From the NCBI RefSeq assembly GCF_030283145.1, contig NZ_JASNWE010000004.1, positions 558,001-622,000 of the forward strand: DNA of 64,000 nucleotides, written 5' to 3'. The notes beneath the pieces were generated by a model that was not told where the DNA came from, did no database searches, and was given only the letters and a program-made list of their open reading frames with translations. The DNA comes from Actinomadura xylanilytica (GTDB taxonomy: Bacteria > Actinomycetota > Actinomycetes > Streptosporangiales > Streptosporangiaceae). Positions 24,579 to 33,285 of this stretch are shown here, piece by piece. Both the position numbers and the translations under genes were made by a program. Position 1 is the first letter of the stretch, and each line of letters begins with the position of its first letter.

Positions 24579-26660
24579 ATGAGCGGGGGCTCGCGGGCCG
24601 GGGGGCCTGACAGGACGCCGGGAACCGGTGCGGCGGCGGATCGGACGGGCGGGGCGCGCTGGCCGAGCGTGGCGGACTTCGCCGTGCCGGGAGCGCTGGC
24701 CTGCGCGCAGCTCTTCGGTACCTGGCTGCTGACCACGGGCGTGGACCGTCCGCTCGGGCACGGCCAGTGGACGGCGGTCGCGGTCTCGGTGATCGGGTCC
24801 TGCCTCGCGCTGATCTGGCGGCGGGTCGCGCCCGTGCCGGTGCTGGCGGCGGCGGTGCTGCTCAACGGCGCGGGCCTGCTCGCGGTGCAGAGCACCGAGA
24901 CCCTGGTGGCCGGGCTGAGCGACGGCGTCGCGCTGTACTCCGTGGCAGTGCAGCGCGGACGGCGGGTCGCGATGGCCGGATGCCTGGCCACGTTCACGGT
25001 GGCGTTCGCGGTCGCGCTGCCGGTCGAGCAGACGGCGTCTGACCTGGCGTTGAACGAGGCGCTCAACGTCCTCTACTACATCGTGGTCACCGCGCTCGGC
25101 CAGCTCCGCCGCGAGCACCGGGAGCGGCGGGACCGGCTGGCGGAGCGGCTCGCCGGGGCCGATCGGGAGCGGAGCGCCGCGGCCGGCTCCGAACGCGAAC
25201 GGCTCGCCCGCGACCTGCACGACGTCGCCGGCCACCATCTCAGCGCGGTCGTGGTGCACAGCGGCGCCGTCGCCCGCCGGTCCGACCCCGAGCTGACCGC
25301 GGCGGCGCTGTCGGCCGCGGCCGAGACCGGCCGTGACGTCCTCAAGGCGCTCAGCCGGCTGGTCGACGTCATGGGCACCGAGTCCGAGGACGGCGAGCTG
25401 GACGCCATGCTCCCCGCGCTGTGCCAGGGGCTGATCCGGGTGGGCGTCCCGGTGTCGCTCGTCGTCGAGGGCGCGCCCTCGGCCTCGCGAGGCCCGCTCC
25501 TCGCCACCCTGCGGCGGGCGCGCGCCCTGCGGGGCGCCGCCGAGGAGCCGCGCGCGAGCGGCCTGCGGCCGGAGGTCGGCACCGCCGCGTACCGGATCGT
25601 CCAGGAGTCGCTCACCAACGCCCTGCGGTACGCGCCGGGCGCGTCTGTGGCCGTCGAGGTCCGCCACCTGCCGGACGCGGTGGAGGTGGCGGTCGTCAAC
25701 GAGGCTCCCAGCGAGGGCGGGTCCGTCCCCGCGCTCGGCACGGGACGCGGGATCGCCGGGATGCGCGGCCGGGCCAAGGCGCTCGGCGGCACGCTCGCCG
25801 CGGGCCCGGACGAGTCCGGCGGGTGGTCGGTGCGCGCCGTGCTCCCCACCTCGCCCGCCGCGCCCGCCGGGACGCGGCGCGGGCCCGGCTGGCCCGAGGT
25901 GCTGGACGCGGCCGTGGTGGTGTTCTGCGCGATCCTGCCGCCCCTCCTGGCGTTCCTGCCCCCGGACCCGGCCCTCGGCGGATGGTCCGCGGACGGGTCG
26001 GTGCTCGTGGTGATCGCGCTGGTGGCCCGTGCCGTGCCACTGTGGTGGCGGCGCCGCGCTCCGTACCTCACGCTGGGCGCGCTGATCCTGATCGATGTGG
26101 GGTGGGCGCTGACGGCGGGCGCGCGGTCGGTCGGCCTGCTCGGCGTGCTGGTGCTGGGCTGCACGGCGGAGATGATCGCGGTGTACTCGGTCGCCGGCCA
26201 CGCGCGTCCGGGCCGTCCGACCTGGCCCGCGCCGTTCGCGGCCACGCTCCCCTGGGCCGTCGCCTGGACGGTCCTGCTGGTGACCGCGCCGGACGCGCGT
26301 CCCGGACCCTGGACGATCCCGTTCGGGCTGGCCGGCGGCGTGCTGTTCGGGGCGCTGGTGCTGCTCCCGTTCTGGGCCTGGGGCCGGACGGTCACCGGGC
26401 GCGGCCAGCGCTGGGAGACGACCGCGCGGGAGACCGTGGCGACCCGGACCGGCGAGGCCGTGCAGGCCGAACGGCACCGGGTCGCGCTCGGGCTGAGCGG
26501 CACCGTGCTGGAGCACACCGCCCGCCTGGTCCGCATCGCCGAGGCCGGGGCGGCCGGGACACCGCAGGACGCGCGCGAGGCGCTGGACGGGGTGGTCGAG
26601 CAGGCGCGCGCCGCACTGATCGACATGCGGGCACTGCTGGACGCTTTGGATGAGGAATGA
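24579..26660 (+). CDS. Orphan NarL-type sensor histidine kinase with a degenerate second DHp segment
   Basis: A 693-residue membrane histidine kinase. Several membrane helices occupy residues 35-175. The HisKA_3 dimerisation motif ERERLARDLHDVAGHH carries the phosphoacceptor His214, and the HATPase has an N box at VQESLTNALRY and a G box at GTGRGIAGMRGR. After about residue 425 the protein starts again with a second membrane module and a second DHp-like helix, ERHRVALGLSGTVLEHT. There the phosphoacceptor is replaced by Ser640 and no ATPase domain follows. No response regulator gene is adjacent. It may signal to a regulator elsewhere. Stimulus unknown. Confidence 0.88.
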   Translation: MSGGSRAGGPDRTPGTGAAADRTGGARWPSVADFAVPGALACAQLFGTWLLTTGVDRPLGHGQWTAVAVSVIGSCLALIWRRVAPVPVLAAAVLLNGAGLLAVQSTETLVAGLSDGVALYSVAVQRGRRVAMAGCLATFTVAFAVALPVEQTASDLALNEALNVLYYIVVTALGQLRREHRERRDRLAERLAGADRERSAAAGSERERLARDLHDVAGHHLSAVVVHSGAVARRSDPELTAAALSAAAETGRDVLKALSRLVDVMGTESEDGELDAMLPALCQGLIRVGVPVSLVVEGAPSASRGPLLATLRRARALRGAAEEPRASGLRPEVGTAAYRIVQESLTNALRYAPGASVAVEVRHLPDAVEVAVVNEAPSEGGSVPALGTGRGIAGMRGRAKALGGTLAAGPDESGGWSVRAVLPTSPAAPAGTRRGPGWPEVLDAAVVVFCAILPPLLAFLPPDPALGGWSADGSVLVVIALVARAVPLWWRRRAPYLTLGALILIDVGWALTAGARSVGLLGVLVLGCTAEMIAVYSVAGHARPGRPTWPAPFAATLPWAVAWTVLLVTAPDARPGPWTIPFGLAGGVLFGALVLLPFWAWGRTVTGRGQRWETTARETVATRTGEAVQAERHRVALGLSGTVLEHTARLVRIAEAGAAGTPQDAREALDGVVEQARAALIDMRALLDALDEE

Positions 26661-26892
26661 CCAGTTTGTGATCTTTGTCATACCATCACCCTGGACCCCG
26701 GTGCAGGCCCGGCGGGTTGCGGACGCCAACGCCGTGTATTTCGGTCCTTCAGTCTGCCCCTGTGACGTCGGGACAGCCGCCTCCCTGACCCTTGGACGGT
26801 GAAGGCACGGAAAAGGTTCGCCCCCCGCCCGACCTCGGCCGCACCAGGTCACGATCTAAGCTCGCCATAAAAACGATCTTGGGGACACTGCT

Positions 26893-26920
26893 AGGTTTGC
26901 GGAGCTATTTCGCGAAACCT
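26893..26920 (+). promoter_or_regulatory. Leader stem-loop before the small secreted protein
   Basis: AGGTTTGCG and CGCGAAACCT form a near-perfect stem (one bulged G) around GAGCTATTT, ending 17 bp before the start codon. The local AT-rich block suggests a promoter and structured 5' leader; its role is unknown. Confidence 0.35.
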
Positions 26921-26937
26921 GAATTGTGGAGGGACTT

Positions 26938-27357
26938 ATGCGGCGTATCGCTGCCGTTGCCCTGGCCGCCGGAACCCTGATGGCCGGCATGGCCGCCGTG
27001 GGCGCTCCCGCCGAGGCCGCCGTCACCAAGAAGTGGGCCCCGTACAACAAGTACAGCAACCTGGCCTCGTGGGGGACCTACACCCGCTCGGGCGGCAGCG
27101 TCTACGTGAGCGGCTACCTCCAGGACAGCAAGAAGAACGGCTGGACCGCGTGCGTGCGCTTCAAGTTCACGGAAGGCGGCAAGGCGTACTGGTCGCGTCA
27201 CAAGATCGTCACCAGCTCCGGCGCCAACTTCGACAACAAGGGCACCGTCTCGATCAAGGTCAGCTCGTCGTACAGCAGCCACCTGTACGTCCAGGAGTGC
27301 GGTCGCAGCAAGAAGAGCGGCCAGTACGTCTACGGCCCGGGCAAGACCCTTTTCTGA
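26938..27357 (+). CDS. Small secreted protein of unknown function
   Basis: A 139-residue protein with a classical signal peptide (RRIAAVALAAGTLMAGMAAVGAPAEAA). The mature region is about 110 residues, rich in Ser, Lys, Tyr and Gly, with two Cys that could pair. It looks like a compact beta-fold (YVSGYLQDSKKNGWTACVRFKF, then SSYSSHLYVQECG). GGAGGG lies 6 bases before ATG 26,938 and a terminator follows at once, so it is a monocistronic unit. I do not recognise the family. Similar small secreted proteins are common in spore-forming actinomycetes. Confidence 0.8.
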   Translation: MRRIAAVALAAGTLMAGMAAVGAPAEAAVTKKWAPYNKYSNLASWGTYTRSGGSVYVSGYLQDSKKNGWTACVRFKFTEGGKAYWSRHKIVTSSGANFDNKGTVSIKVSSSYSSHLYVQECGRSKKSGQYVYGPGKTLF

Positions 27358-27396
27358 GCCGAACCGTGACCGGCTCTCTGAGCCGGTGACACCGAG

Positions 27397-27425
27397 GGCC
27401 CCGTCGCGCGCGCGGCGGGGCCTTT
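27397..27425 (+). terminator. Terminator of the small secreted protein gene
   Basis: GGCCCCG (27,397-27,403) and CGGGGCC (27,416-27,422) form a stem with a CG-rich loop followed by TTT. A weaker stem ACCGGCTC/GAGCCGGT precedes it at 27,369-27,387. Confidence 0.7.
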
Positions 27426-27524
27426 CGCATGCCTGACCCGGATCCTCGCGCGCCGCGAGGCGCACCGGCCGCCAAGGGCACCGGCGGGCCCCGGCGGGGC
27501 TCTGGCGAGCTCTGGCCGGACGGC

Positions 27525-28403
27525 TCAGCCGGCCGTGGGCTCGTCCTTGCTGAGGGACGGCTTGTCGGCCGACGCGGCCCCCTTCACCAGCGAGGGCTTC
27601 ACGGCGTCCTGCCCCTCGCCCTCGCTCTCACCCTCCGCCTCGGCCTGCGGCTCCGCCTTGACGGGCTCAGCGGGCTCGACGGGGGGCGTGGCGGGCGTGG
27701 CCGCGAGCTCCCCGGCACCGTCCTCGTCCCCGGCCTTGTCCTCGGCCTCGATCTCGTCCTCGTCGGTGAGCAGCACCCCGACGACGGAGCGGATCTTGTC
27801 CTCCGGGATGGCGCCCGCGCGCAGCAGCCGCGGGACGGCGCCGGTCAGGTCGACGATCGTGGACGGGTCGCCGTGCGCCGACCGCCCGCCGTTCAGGTAC
27901 ACCGAGACCGAGTCGCCCAGCATCGACTCGGCGTCCGCCGCCGAGCGCGCGGCGGGCCGGCCGCTGAGGTTGGCGCTGCTGACCGCGAGGGGCCCGGTCT
28001 CCTTGAGCAGCTCGACCGTCAGCTCGTGCATCGGCATCCGGATCGCCACGGTGCCCTTGGTCTCGCCCAGGTCCCATAGCAGGCTCTGGTTGGCCCGGCA
28101 CACCAGCGTCAGCGCGCCCGGCCAGAACTCGTCGATCAGGTCCTGCCCGTAGGTGCCGAGGTCCTCGACCAGCGCGGTCGCGGCCCGCACCGAGCCGACC
28201 AGCACCGGCGGAGGCATCTCGCGGCCCCGCCCCTTGGCGTCCAGCAGCGCGGTCACCGCGGGCGGGGTGAACGCGTCCGCGCCGACTCCGTACACCGTGT
28301 CGGTCGGCAGCACGATGAGCTCACCGCGCCTTACGGCGGAGACCGCGTCCGCGATCCCCCGGGTACGCTCCATCGGCTCGGAGCAGTCATAACGTCGGCT
28401 CAC
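27525..28403 (-). CDS. L-threonylcarbamoyladenylate synthase (Sua5/YwlC) with acidic C-terminal extension
   Basis: A 292-residue enzyme that makes threonylcarbamoyl-AMP from Thr, bicarbonate and ATP for the t6A37 modification of tRNA. The YrdC-fold motifs are present: LPTDTVYGVGADAF at about 33-46, then KGRGREMPPPVLV and the SSANLSGRPA loop. The catalytic fold ends near residue 215. The remaining residues are an acidic, Pro/Glu/Ala-rich tail lacking the usual Sua5 domain. GTG 28,403 gives the family start (SRRYDC). It lies downstream of prmC and prfA on the same strand, the conserved translation cluster. Confidence 0.92.
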   Translation of the reverse strand: MSRRYDCSEPMERTRGIADAVSAVRRGELIVLPTDTVYGVGADAFTPPAVTALLDAKGRGREMPPPVLVGSVRAATALVEDLGTYGQDLIDEFWPGALTLVCRANQSLLWDLGETKGTVAIRMPMHELTVELLKETGPLAVSSANLSGRPAARSAADAESMLGDSVSVYLNGGRSAHGDPSTIVDLTGAVPRLLRAGAIPEDKIRSVVGVLLTDEDEIEAEDKAGDEDGAGELAATPATPPVEPAEPVKAEPQAEAEGESEGEGQDAVKPSLVKGAASADKPSLSKDEPTAG

Positions 28404-28484
28404 GGTCGCCCGTCTTCCCATCTGCGCGGAGCTGGTGCTCCCTGGCACGCCCCAGGATATCCACGCTCCGGCGGGGCCGAGGCG

Positions 28485-29345
28485 TCAGTCGGTGCCGTAC
28501 CGCGCTGTGACGAAGCGGTCGCGGTTGGTCAGATCGCGGCGGTTGCGGACGTCGCGCCAGCCGTTCTCCTCGGCGAAGATCCAGTAGACCCCGTTGCCCT
28601 GGAGATCGCTGTGCTCGACCGCCACGTGGCCGCCCGGCCGCAGCAGCCGGCGCGCCGCCGACTCCACCCGGCGGATCGCGTCGAGCCCGTCGTCGCCCCC
28701 GCCCCACAGCGCGTCGGCGGGGTCGTGGTCGCGGACGTCGCGCGGCACGTACTCCCACTCGCTCATCGGGATGTACGGCGGGTTGCTGACGACCAGGTCG
28801 ACGGTGCCGTTCAGCTCGGTGAGGGCGGTCGCGAAGTCGTCCAGGTGCAGCCGCACCCGGCCCCGCTCGTCCAGCTCCTCGACGTTGCGGGTGGCGTGCA
28901 CGAACGCCGTGGGGTCCTTCTCGACCGCGTGGACCCGGGCGCGCGGCGCCTCCAGCGCGATGGACAGCGCGATCGCGCCGGAACCGGTGCCGAGGTCGAC
29001 CACCAGGGGGTCGCGCACGTCCATGTCGCGCAGCGTCTCCAGCACCCAGCCGGCCATCACCTCGGTCTCGGGCCGGGGCACGAACACCCCCGGGCCGACC
29101 TTCAGCTCCAGGTAGCGGAAGTACGCGCGGCCGGTGATGTGCTGCAACGGCTCGCCCGCCTCGCGGCGCGCCACGTACTCCCAGAACAGGGCGTCGAACG
29201 CGTTGTCCGGCACGCTGTGCAGCTCGGAGCGGTTGACCCGGTGCACGGCCGCGGCGAGCTCCTCGGCGTCGGCACGGGGCGAGGCGGCCCCGGCGTCGGC
29301 CAGCCGCGCGGTCGCCCTGGCGATCTCGTCGAGCAGCAGGTTCAT
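28485..29345 (-). CDS. prmC: Release factor glutamine methyltransferase
   Basis: A 286-residue SAM-dependent methyltransferase that methylates the Gln of the GGQ motif of peptide release factors. The SAM-binding DLGTGSGAIALSIA is at 117-130 and the catalytic NPPY at 188-191. It overlaps the prfA stop by four bases (ATGA), so enzyme and substrate are translationally coupled. Confidence 0.96.
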   Translation of the reverse strand: MNLLLDEIARATARLADAGAASPRADAEELAAAVHRVNRSELHSVPDNAFDALFWEYVARREAGEPLQHITGRAYFRYLELKVGPGVFVPRPETEVMAGWVLETLRDMDVRDPLVVDLGTGSGAIALSIALEAPRARVHAVEKDPTAFVHATRNVEELDERGRVRLHLDDFATALTELNGTVDLVVSNPPYIPMSEWEYVPRDVRDHDPADALWGGGDDGLDAIRRVESAARRLLRPGGHVAVEHSDLQGNGVYWIFAEENGWRDVRNRRDLTNRDRFVTARYGTD

Positions 29346-30403
29346 GATCCTTGGGCTTCGGCCAGGCGTCGTTCCATGTCGGCGTCGACCAGCGCCTGCG
29401 TCACATTGTGCAGATCGCCGTCGAGCACCTGGTCGAGGTTGTAGGCCTTGTAGCCGACGCGGTGGTCGGAGATCCGGTTCTCCGGATAGTTGTAGGTGCG
29501 CACCCGCTCGGACCGGTCGACGGTGCGGACCTGGCTCTTGCGCTCGGCCGAGGCCGCGGCGTCGGCCTGCTCCTGCGCGATCGCCAGCATCCGGGACCGC
29601 AGGATGCGCAGCGCCTGCTCCTTGTTCTGGAGCTGGCTCTTCTCGTTCTGGCAGGACACCACGACGCCCGTCGGGAGGTGCGTGATGCGGACCGCCGAGT
29701 CGGTGGTGTTGACGCTCTGCCCGCCCGGCCCGGACGACCGGTACACGTCGATCCGCAGGTCGTTGGCGTCGATCTGGACGTCGACGTCCTCGGCCTCGGG
29801 GCTGACCAGCACGCCCGCCGCGCTGGTGTGGATGCGGCCCTGCGACTCGGTGACCGGCACCCGCTGCACCCGGTGCACGCCGCCCTCGTACTTCAGCCGC
29901 GTCCAGGCGCCGCCGTCCTGCCCGCGCGCCTTCACCGCGACCGTGACGTCCTTGTAGCCGCCCAGGTCGGACGGGTGCGCGTCGAGGACCTCGGTCTTCC
30001 AGCCGACCCGCTCGGCGTACCGCAGGTACATCCGCAGCAGGTCGCCGGCGAACAGCGCCGACTCCTCGCCGCCCTCACCGGCCTTGACCTCCAGAATGAC
30101 GTCCTTGTCGTCATTGGGGTCGCGGGGCACCAGCAGCCGGCGCAGCCGCTCCTCCAGCTCCTCGCGGCGCTTGTCGAGCTCGACGGCCTCGGCGGCGAAC
30201 GTCTCGTCCTCGCCGGCCAGCTCGCGCGCGGCGGCCAGATCGTCCTCGGTGGCGGTCAGCTCGCGGTAGGTCTCGACGATCGGGCGCAGCTCCGCGTAGC
30301 GCTTGCCCAGCCGCCGTGCGAGGTTCTGCTCCGCGTGCACCGAGGGGTCGGCGAGCCGCCCCTCGATGTCGGTGTACTCGCTGATGAGATCGTCGAGATT
30401 CAC
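29342..30403 (-). CDS. prfA: Peptide chain release factor 1
   Basis: A 353-residue class I release factor for UAA and UAG stops. The GGQ peptidyl-hydrolysis motif is at 227-229 (SGPGGQSVNTTDSAVR). GTG 30,403 begins at the conserved NLDDLISEY helix; the open frame to 30,448 adds nothing family-like. It lies downstream of rpmE with a strong hairpin in the 114-bp gap, so rpmE may be partly insulated. Confidence 0.96.
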   Translation of the reverse strand: MNLDDLISEYTDIEGRLADPSVHAEQNLARRLGKRYAELRPIVETYRELTATEDDLAAARELAGEDETFAAEAVELDKRREELEERLRRLLVPRDPNDDKDVILEVKAGEGGEESALFAGDLLRMYLRYAERVGWKTEVLDAHPSDLGGYKDVTVAVKARGQDGGAWTRLKYEGGVHRVQRVPVTESQGRIHTSAAGVLVSPEAEDVDVQIDANDLRIDVYRSSGPGGQSVNTTDSAVRITHLPTGVVVSCQNEKSQLQNKEQALRILRSRMLAIAQEQADAAASAERKSQVRTVDRSERVRTYNYPENRISDHRVGYKAYNLDQVLDGDLHNVTQALVDADMERRLAEAQGS

Positions 30404-30455
30404 GGTATGTCCTGGCCCGTTCCGGCCGCGTGGCCTCCGAGTGCCCACTTCGAAC

Positions 30456-30486
30456 GGCCCGGGGACCTGGAGAGTCCCCGGGCCGC
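30456..30486 (-). terminator. Terminator after rpmE
   Basis: A perfect 12-bp stem CGGCCCGGGGAC/GTCCCCGGGCCG with a 7-base loop, 31 bases after the rpmE stop on the minus strand. No T tract. It could partially separate rpmE from prfA. Confidence 0.65.
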
Positions 30487-30517
30487 CCCTGGTCGCCGCC
30501 GTGCGGCGATGGTCGCT

Positions 30518-30739
30518 CTACTTGTCGGCCTTCTTGCCCTTGCCGAAGCGCTGCTCGAAGCGCGCCACCCGGCCGCCGGTGTCGAGGATCTTCTGCTTGC
30601 CCGTGTAGAACGGGTGGCAGTCGGAGCAGATGTCGGCGCGCATCTCACCGCTCGCGGCGGTGCTGCGGGTCTCGAAGGTGTTCCCGCACGTACACGTCAC
30701 GGTCGTGACGACGTAGTTCGGGTGGATGTCGGGCTTCAT
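30518..30739 (-). CDS. rpmE: 50S ribosomal protein L31 (zinc-ribbon form)
   Basis: A 73-residue ribosomal protein. Four Cys (C16, C18, C38, C41, in the CTCGN and CSDCHPFY segments) mark the zinc-binding paralogue rather than the zinc-free form. The YTGKQKILDTGGRVARFEQRFG end is typical. GGAGA lies 6 bases before the ATG. Confidence 0.97.
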   Translation of the reverse strand: MKPDIHPNYVVTTVTCTCGNTFETRSTAASGEMRADICSDCHPFYTGKQKILDTGGRVARFEQRFGKGKKADK

Positions 30740-30990
30740 GAGATCTCCTCGCCTGGAGCGGTCGCCGGGCGCCCCCGGCCCGCACGGCGATGCCGTGGGA
30801 GATGTGGGAAGCGTGAACCGGTACCGCAGCGGTTGCACTCCAAGTGTGCCAGATACCCGAACGTGCCGAGGTCATCGGGCATTCCCGATCTTGCCCGGAC
30901 GCTCCCTTGGTGCGGCCCGGACGTCCTGGCGCGGCTCTGACCTCCTGGTTCGGCCTCCCGGCCCGGCCCCAGCCCGGCCCCCAGTCCGGC

Positions 30991-31644
30991 TCAGACCTCG
31001 GAGCGGCCCAGGTAGGCCAGCACCGCCATGACGCGGCGGTGCCCGCCCTGCGCGGGTTGCAGGTCCAGCTTCATGAAGATGTTGGAGATGTGCTTCTCCA
31101 CCGCGCCCTCGGTGACGACCAGGTCCCGCGCGATCGCCCCGTTGGCCTTGCCCTGGGCCATCTGCCCGAGCACCTCCTGCTCGCGCGGGGTGAGCGTCTG
31201 GAGCGGGTCGCCGGTGCGCCGCCGGCCGAGGAGCTGGCCGATCACCTCCGGGTCGATCACGGTGCCCCCGGCGGCGATGCGGCGGACCGCGTCGATGAAC
31301 TCGGCGATGTCGGAGACCCGCTCCTTGAGCAGGTAGCCGACGCCCTCGGCCCCGCCGCCGATCAGATCGGTGGCGTACCGCTCCTCCACGTACTGCGACA
31401 GCACCAGGATCGGCGTGCCCGGCCGCCGCGCCCGCACCTCCAGCGCGGCCCGCAGGCCCTCGTCGGTGAACGAGGGCGGCATCCGCACGTCCACGATGGC
31501 CAGGTCGGGCTCGTGCCGCTCGACGATGCCGAGCAGCCCCGGCCCGTCCCCGACCGTCGCCGCGGTCTCGATCCCGGCGTCGCCGAGCAGCCGGACGAGC
31601 CCTTCGCGCAACAGCACCGAGTCCTCGGCGATCACAACCCGCAT
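30991..31644 (-). CDS. NarL/LuxR-family response regulator
   Basis: A 217-residue regulator. The receiver domain has the acidic pocket and phosphoacceptor Asp52 (LAIVDVRMPP). A LuxR-type helix-turn-helix lies at the C terminus (LTPREQEVLGQMAQG, then TEGAVEKHISNIFMKLDL). It is 61 bp downstream of a histidine kinase gene on the same strand, clearly its partner. The pair sits between rho and rpmE, genes that are close neighbours in other actinobacteria. A palindrome upstream of the kinase gene matches one upstream of the DUF4097 lipoproteins, so those are candidate targets. Confidence 0.95.
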   Translation of the reverse strand: MRVVIAEDSVLLREGLVRLLGDAGIETAATVGDGPGLLGIVERHEPDLAIVDVRMPPSFTDEGLRAALEVRARRPGTPILVLSQYVEERYATDLIGGGAEGVGYLLKERVSDIAEFIDAVRRIAAGGTVIDPEVIGQLLGRRRTGDPLQTLTPREQEVLGQMAQGKANGAIARDLVVTEGAVEKHISNIFMKLDLQPAQGGHRRVMAVLAYLGRSEV

Positions 31645-31705
31645 CCCCCCATTATCGGGCCTGCCGGCCGCCCCCGGACCTCTCCCACCGCCCGGGCCGG
31701 GACGA

Positions 31706-33079
31706 TCACCAGGTGCAGGGCAGGTCCGCGCGGACGACCGTGGGCCCCCCGGGCGGGCTGTCGACGGTCAGTATCCCGTCGATGGTCGCGGCCCGGTCGG
31801 CCAGGCCCGCGAGCCCGCCGCCGGCCCCGGCCACCGCGCCGCCGACCCCGTTGTCGGCGATCTCGACGACCACCCAGGAGTCCTCCCGGGCGACGCGGAC
31901 CGTCGCCCGGGTCGCGCGGGCGTACTTGGCGATGTTGGTCAGCGCCTCGGCGACGACGAAGTACGCGATGCTCTCGACCGCCGCGGGGGGACGCTCGGGC
32001 AGGTCGACCGCCACCTCGACCGGCACCGGCGCCCGCCCGGCCAGCCCGGACAGCGCCGGGTCCAGGCCGCGGTCGGTGAGGATCGCCGGGTAGATCCCGC
32101 GGGCCAGGTCGCGCAGCTCGGTGATCGCCTCCCTGGTGCCCGCGTGGGCCTGCTCGATCAGCGCCCGCGCGCCCTCGGGGTCGTCGTCGAGCTTGGCGCG
32201 GGCCCGGCCGATGTCCATCGCCACCGCCAGCAGCCGCTGCTGCGCCCCGTCGTGCAGGTCGCGCTCGATGCGGCGCCGCTCGAACTCGGCGGCGTCCACC
32301 CCGCGGGCGCGGCTGGCCCGCAGGTGCGCGGTGCGCCGCCGCAGCTCCAGGTTCTCCCGCTGCGAGCCGCTCGGGCCGAGGAGCAGCCGGGCGTACAGGA
32401 CGTGCCCGATCGCCATCACCCGCGTCGCGTACATCGCCACGAGCAGCACCGCCAGCCCCACCACCGACACGGGCAGGGCCTCCACCGGGTTGCCCGCCCA
32501 GTACGAGACGTCGGCGACGTTGACCTCCATGCCGCCGCCCAGCGCCACGGCCACCGGCAGGAACACCAGGGTCGCGGCCGACCCCCACAGGAGCACCGCC
32601 ACGATGAGCTCGGCGCACGCGACCGGAAGGTGCAGCCCGAGGTAGACCAGGTCCTTCCAGGTGGCCGGGTCGGACGCCATGTGCTTCAGCCTCACCACCG
32701 GGTTGCGGCCCTGCTGCGGAGTCCGGTACGGATTGGGGATCCGGACACCGAACGCCGCCAGGATCAGCCGCCGCTCCAGCATCGCGCCGAGCCGCCACGC
32801 GATCATCAGCATGGCCAGCAGCAGCACCCCGACCCAGATGATCGCGGTGGCCAGCGAGAACAGCAGCCCGACGGCCAGGACCATGAACCAGGCCAGCGCG
32901 GGCGCCACGCTCACCGCGAAGTACAGGGCCGACCGCCAGGTCACCGAGGATCTGGCCATGGCCAGCGGGGTCCACGGCCCGTAGGCGAGCGAGCCCGCGC
33001 GCCCGGCCGCCCGCGCGGCGCTCGCGCCCCCGGCCGGCTCCGCCGCGGCCCCGTCCGCCCCTCTGCTCAGCTCGCCCAC
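31706..33079 (-). CDS. NarL-type sensor histidine kinase with N-terminal sensor domain
   Basis: A 457-residue membrane kinase. Four to five membrane helices lie between residues 50 and 230 in the arrangement of the putative sensor domain found in actinobacterial kinases (PF13796-like, with WKDLVYLGLHLPVA). The HisKA_3 motif FERRRIERDLHDGAQQR carries His276. The ATPase has VVAEALTNIAKYAR and GGLAGLADRA. GTG 33,079 has GGAGGGA 6 bases upstream and no rival start. It is paired with the regulator gene downstream. The GGTGGGGCTAACCCCACC palindrome lies about 95 bp upstream and suggests autoregulation. Confidence 0.93.
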   Translation of the reverse strand: MGELSRGADGAAAEPAGGASAARAAGRAGSLAYGPWTPLAMARSSVTWRSALYFAVSVAPALAWFMVLAVGLLFSLATAIIWVGVLLLAMLMIAWRLGAMLERRLILAAFGVRIPNPYRTPQQGRNPVVRLKHMASDPATWKDLVYLGLHLPVACAELIVAVLLWGSAATLVFLPVAVALGGGMEVNVADVSYWAGNPVEALPVSVVGLAVLLVAMYATRVMAIGHVLYARLLLGPSGSQRENLELRRRTAHLRASRARGVDAAEFERRRIERDLHDGAQQRLLAVAMDIGRARAKLDDDPEGARALIEQAHAGTREAITELRDLARGIYPAILTDRGLDPALSGLAGRAPVPVEVAVDLPERPPAAVESIAYFVVAEALTNIAKYARATRATVRVAREDSWVVVEIADNGVGGAVAGAGGGLAGLADRAATIDGILTVDSPPGGPTVVRADLPCTW

Positions 33080-33111
33080 ATCGTCCCTCCGTGCCCGTTC
33101 CAGCGTACGGT

Positions 33112-33120
33112 CCCAGCCTG
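33112..33120 (-). promoter_or_regulatory. -10-like motif of the two-component operon
   Basis: CAGGCTGGG on the minus strand, followed four bases later by TACG. The same CAGGCTGGG then TACG occurs at 9583-9600 before the DUF4097 genes, at an equal distance from the shared palindrome. CAGGCT fits a relaxed actinobacterial -10. Confidence 0.45.
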
Positions 33121-33163
33121 CGGCCCGGACCACGCCCGGACCATGCGGCACCCCGCCGGATCC

Positions 33164-33185
33164 GTGGTGGGGCTAACCCCACCAC
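33164..33185. promoter_or_regulatory. Operator-like palindrome upstream of the two-component system (site B)
   Basis: A 9-bp perfect stem GTGGTGGGG/CCCCACCAC around CTAA. The core 33,166-33,183 differs from site A (9518-9535) at one base of 18. The rho gene has its own stronger terminator at 33,206-33,247, so this stem is not needed for that role. Confidence 0.6.
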
Positions 33186-33205
33186 CGGGCCCGGGGCACG
33201 CGGAC

Positions 33206-33247
33206 GCGACGGCGCCCCCGTCCGGATCAGGGCGGGGGCGCCGTCGC
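33206..33247 (-). terminator. Terminator of rho
   Basis: A perfect 15-bp stem GCGACGGCGCCCCCG/CGGGGGCGCCGTCGC with a 12-base loop, starting 39 bases after the rho stop on the minus strand. Confidence 0.75.
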
Positions 33248-33285
33248 GCTACGGGAACCGTGCGCCTCGGGCGCGCGGCCGGTCG

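Noticed and set aside
23370..26852. Minus-strand open frame joining the DUF2207 gene to antisense of the histidine kinase
   Set aside because: Only the part from ATG 24,377 has a signal peptide and domain character. The rest is antisense to a clear kinase gene.
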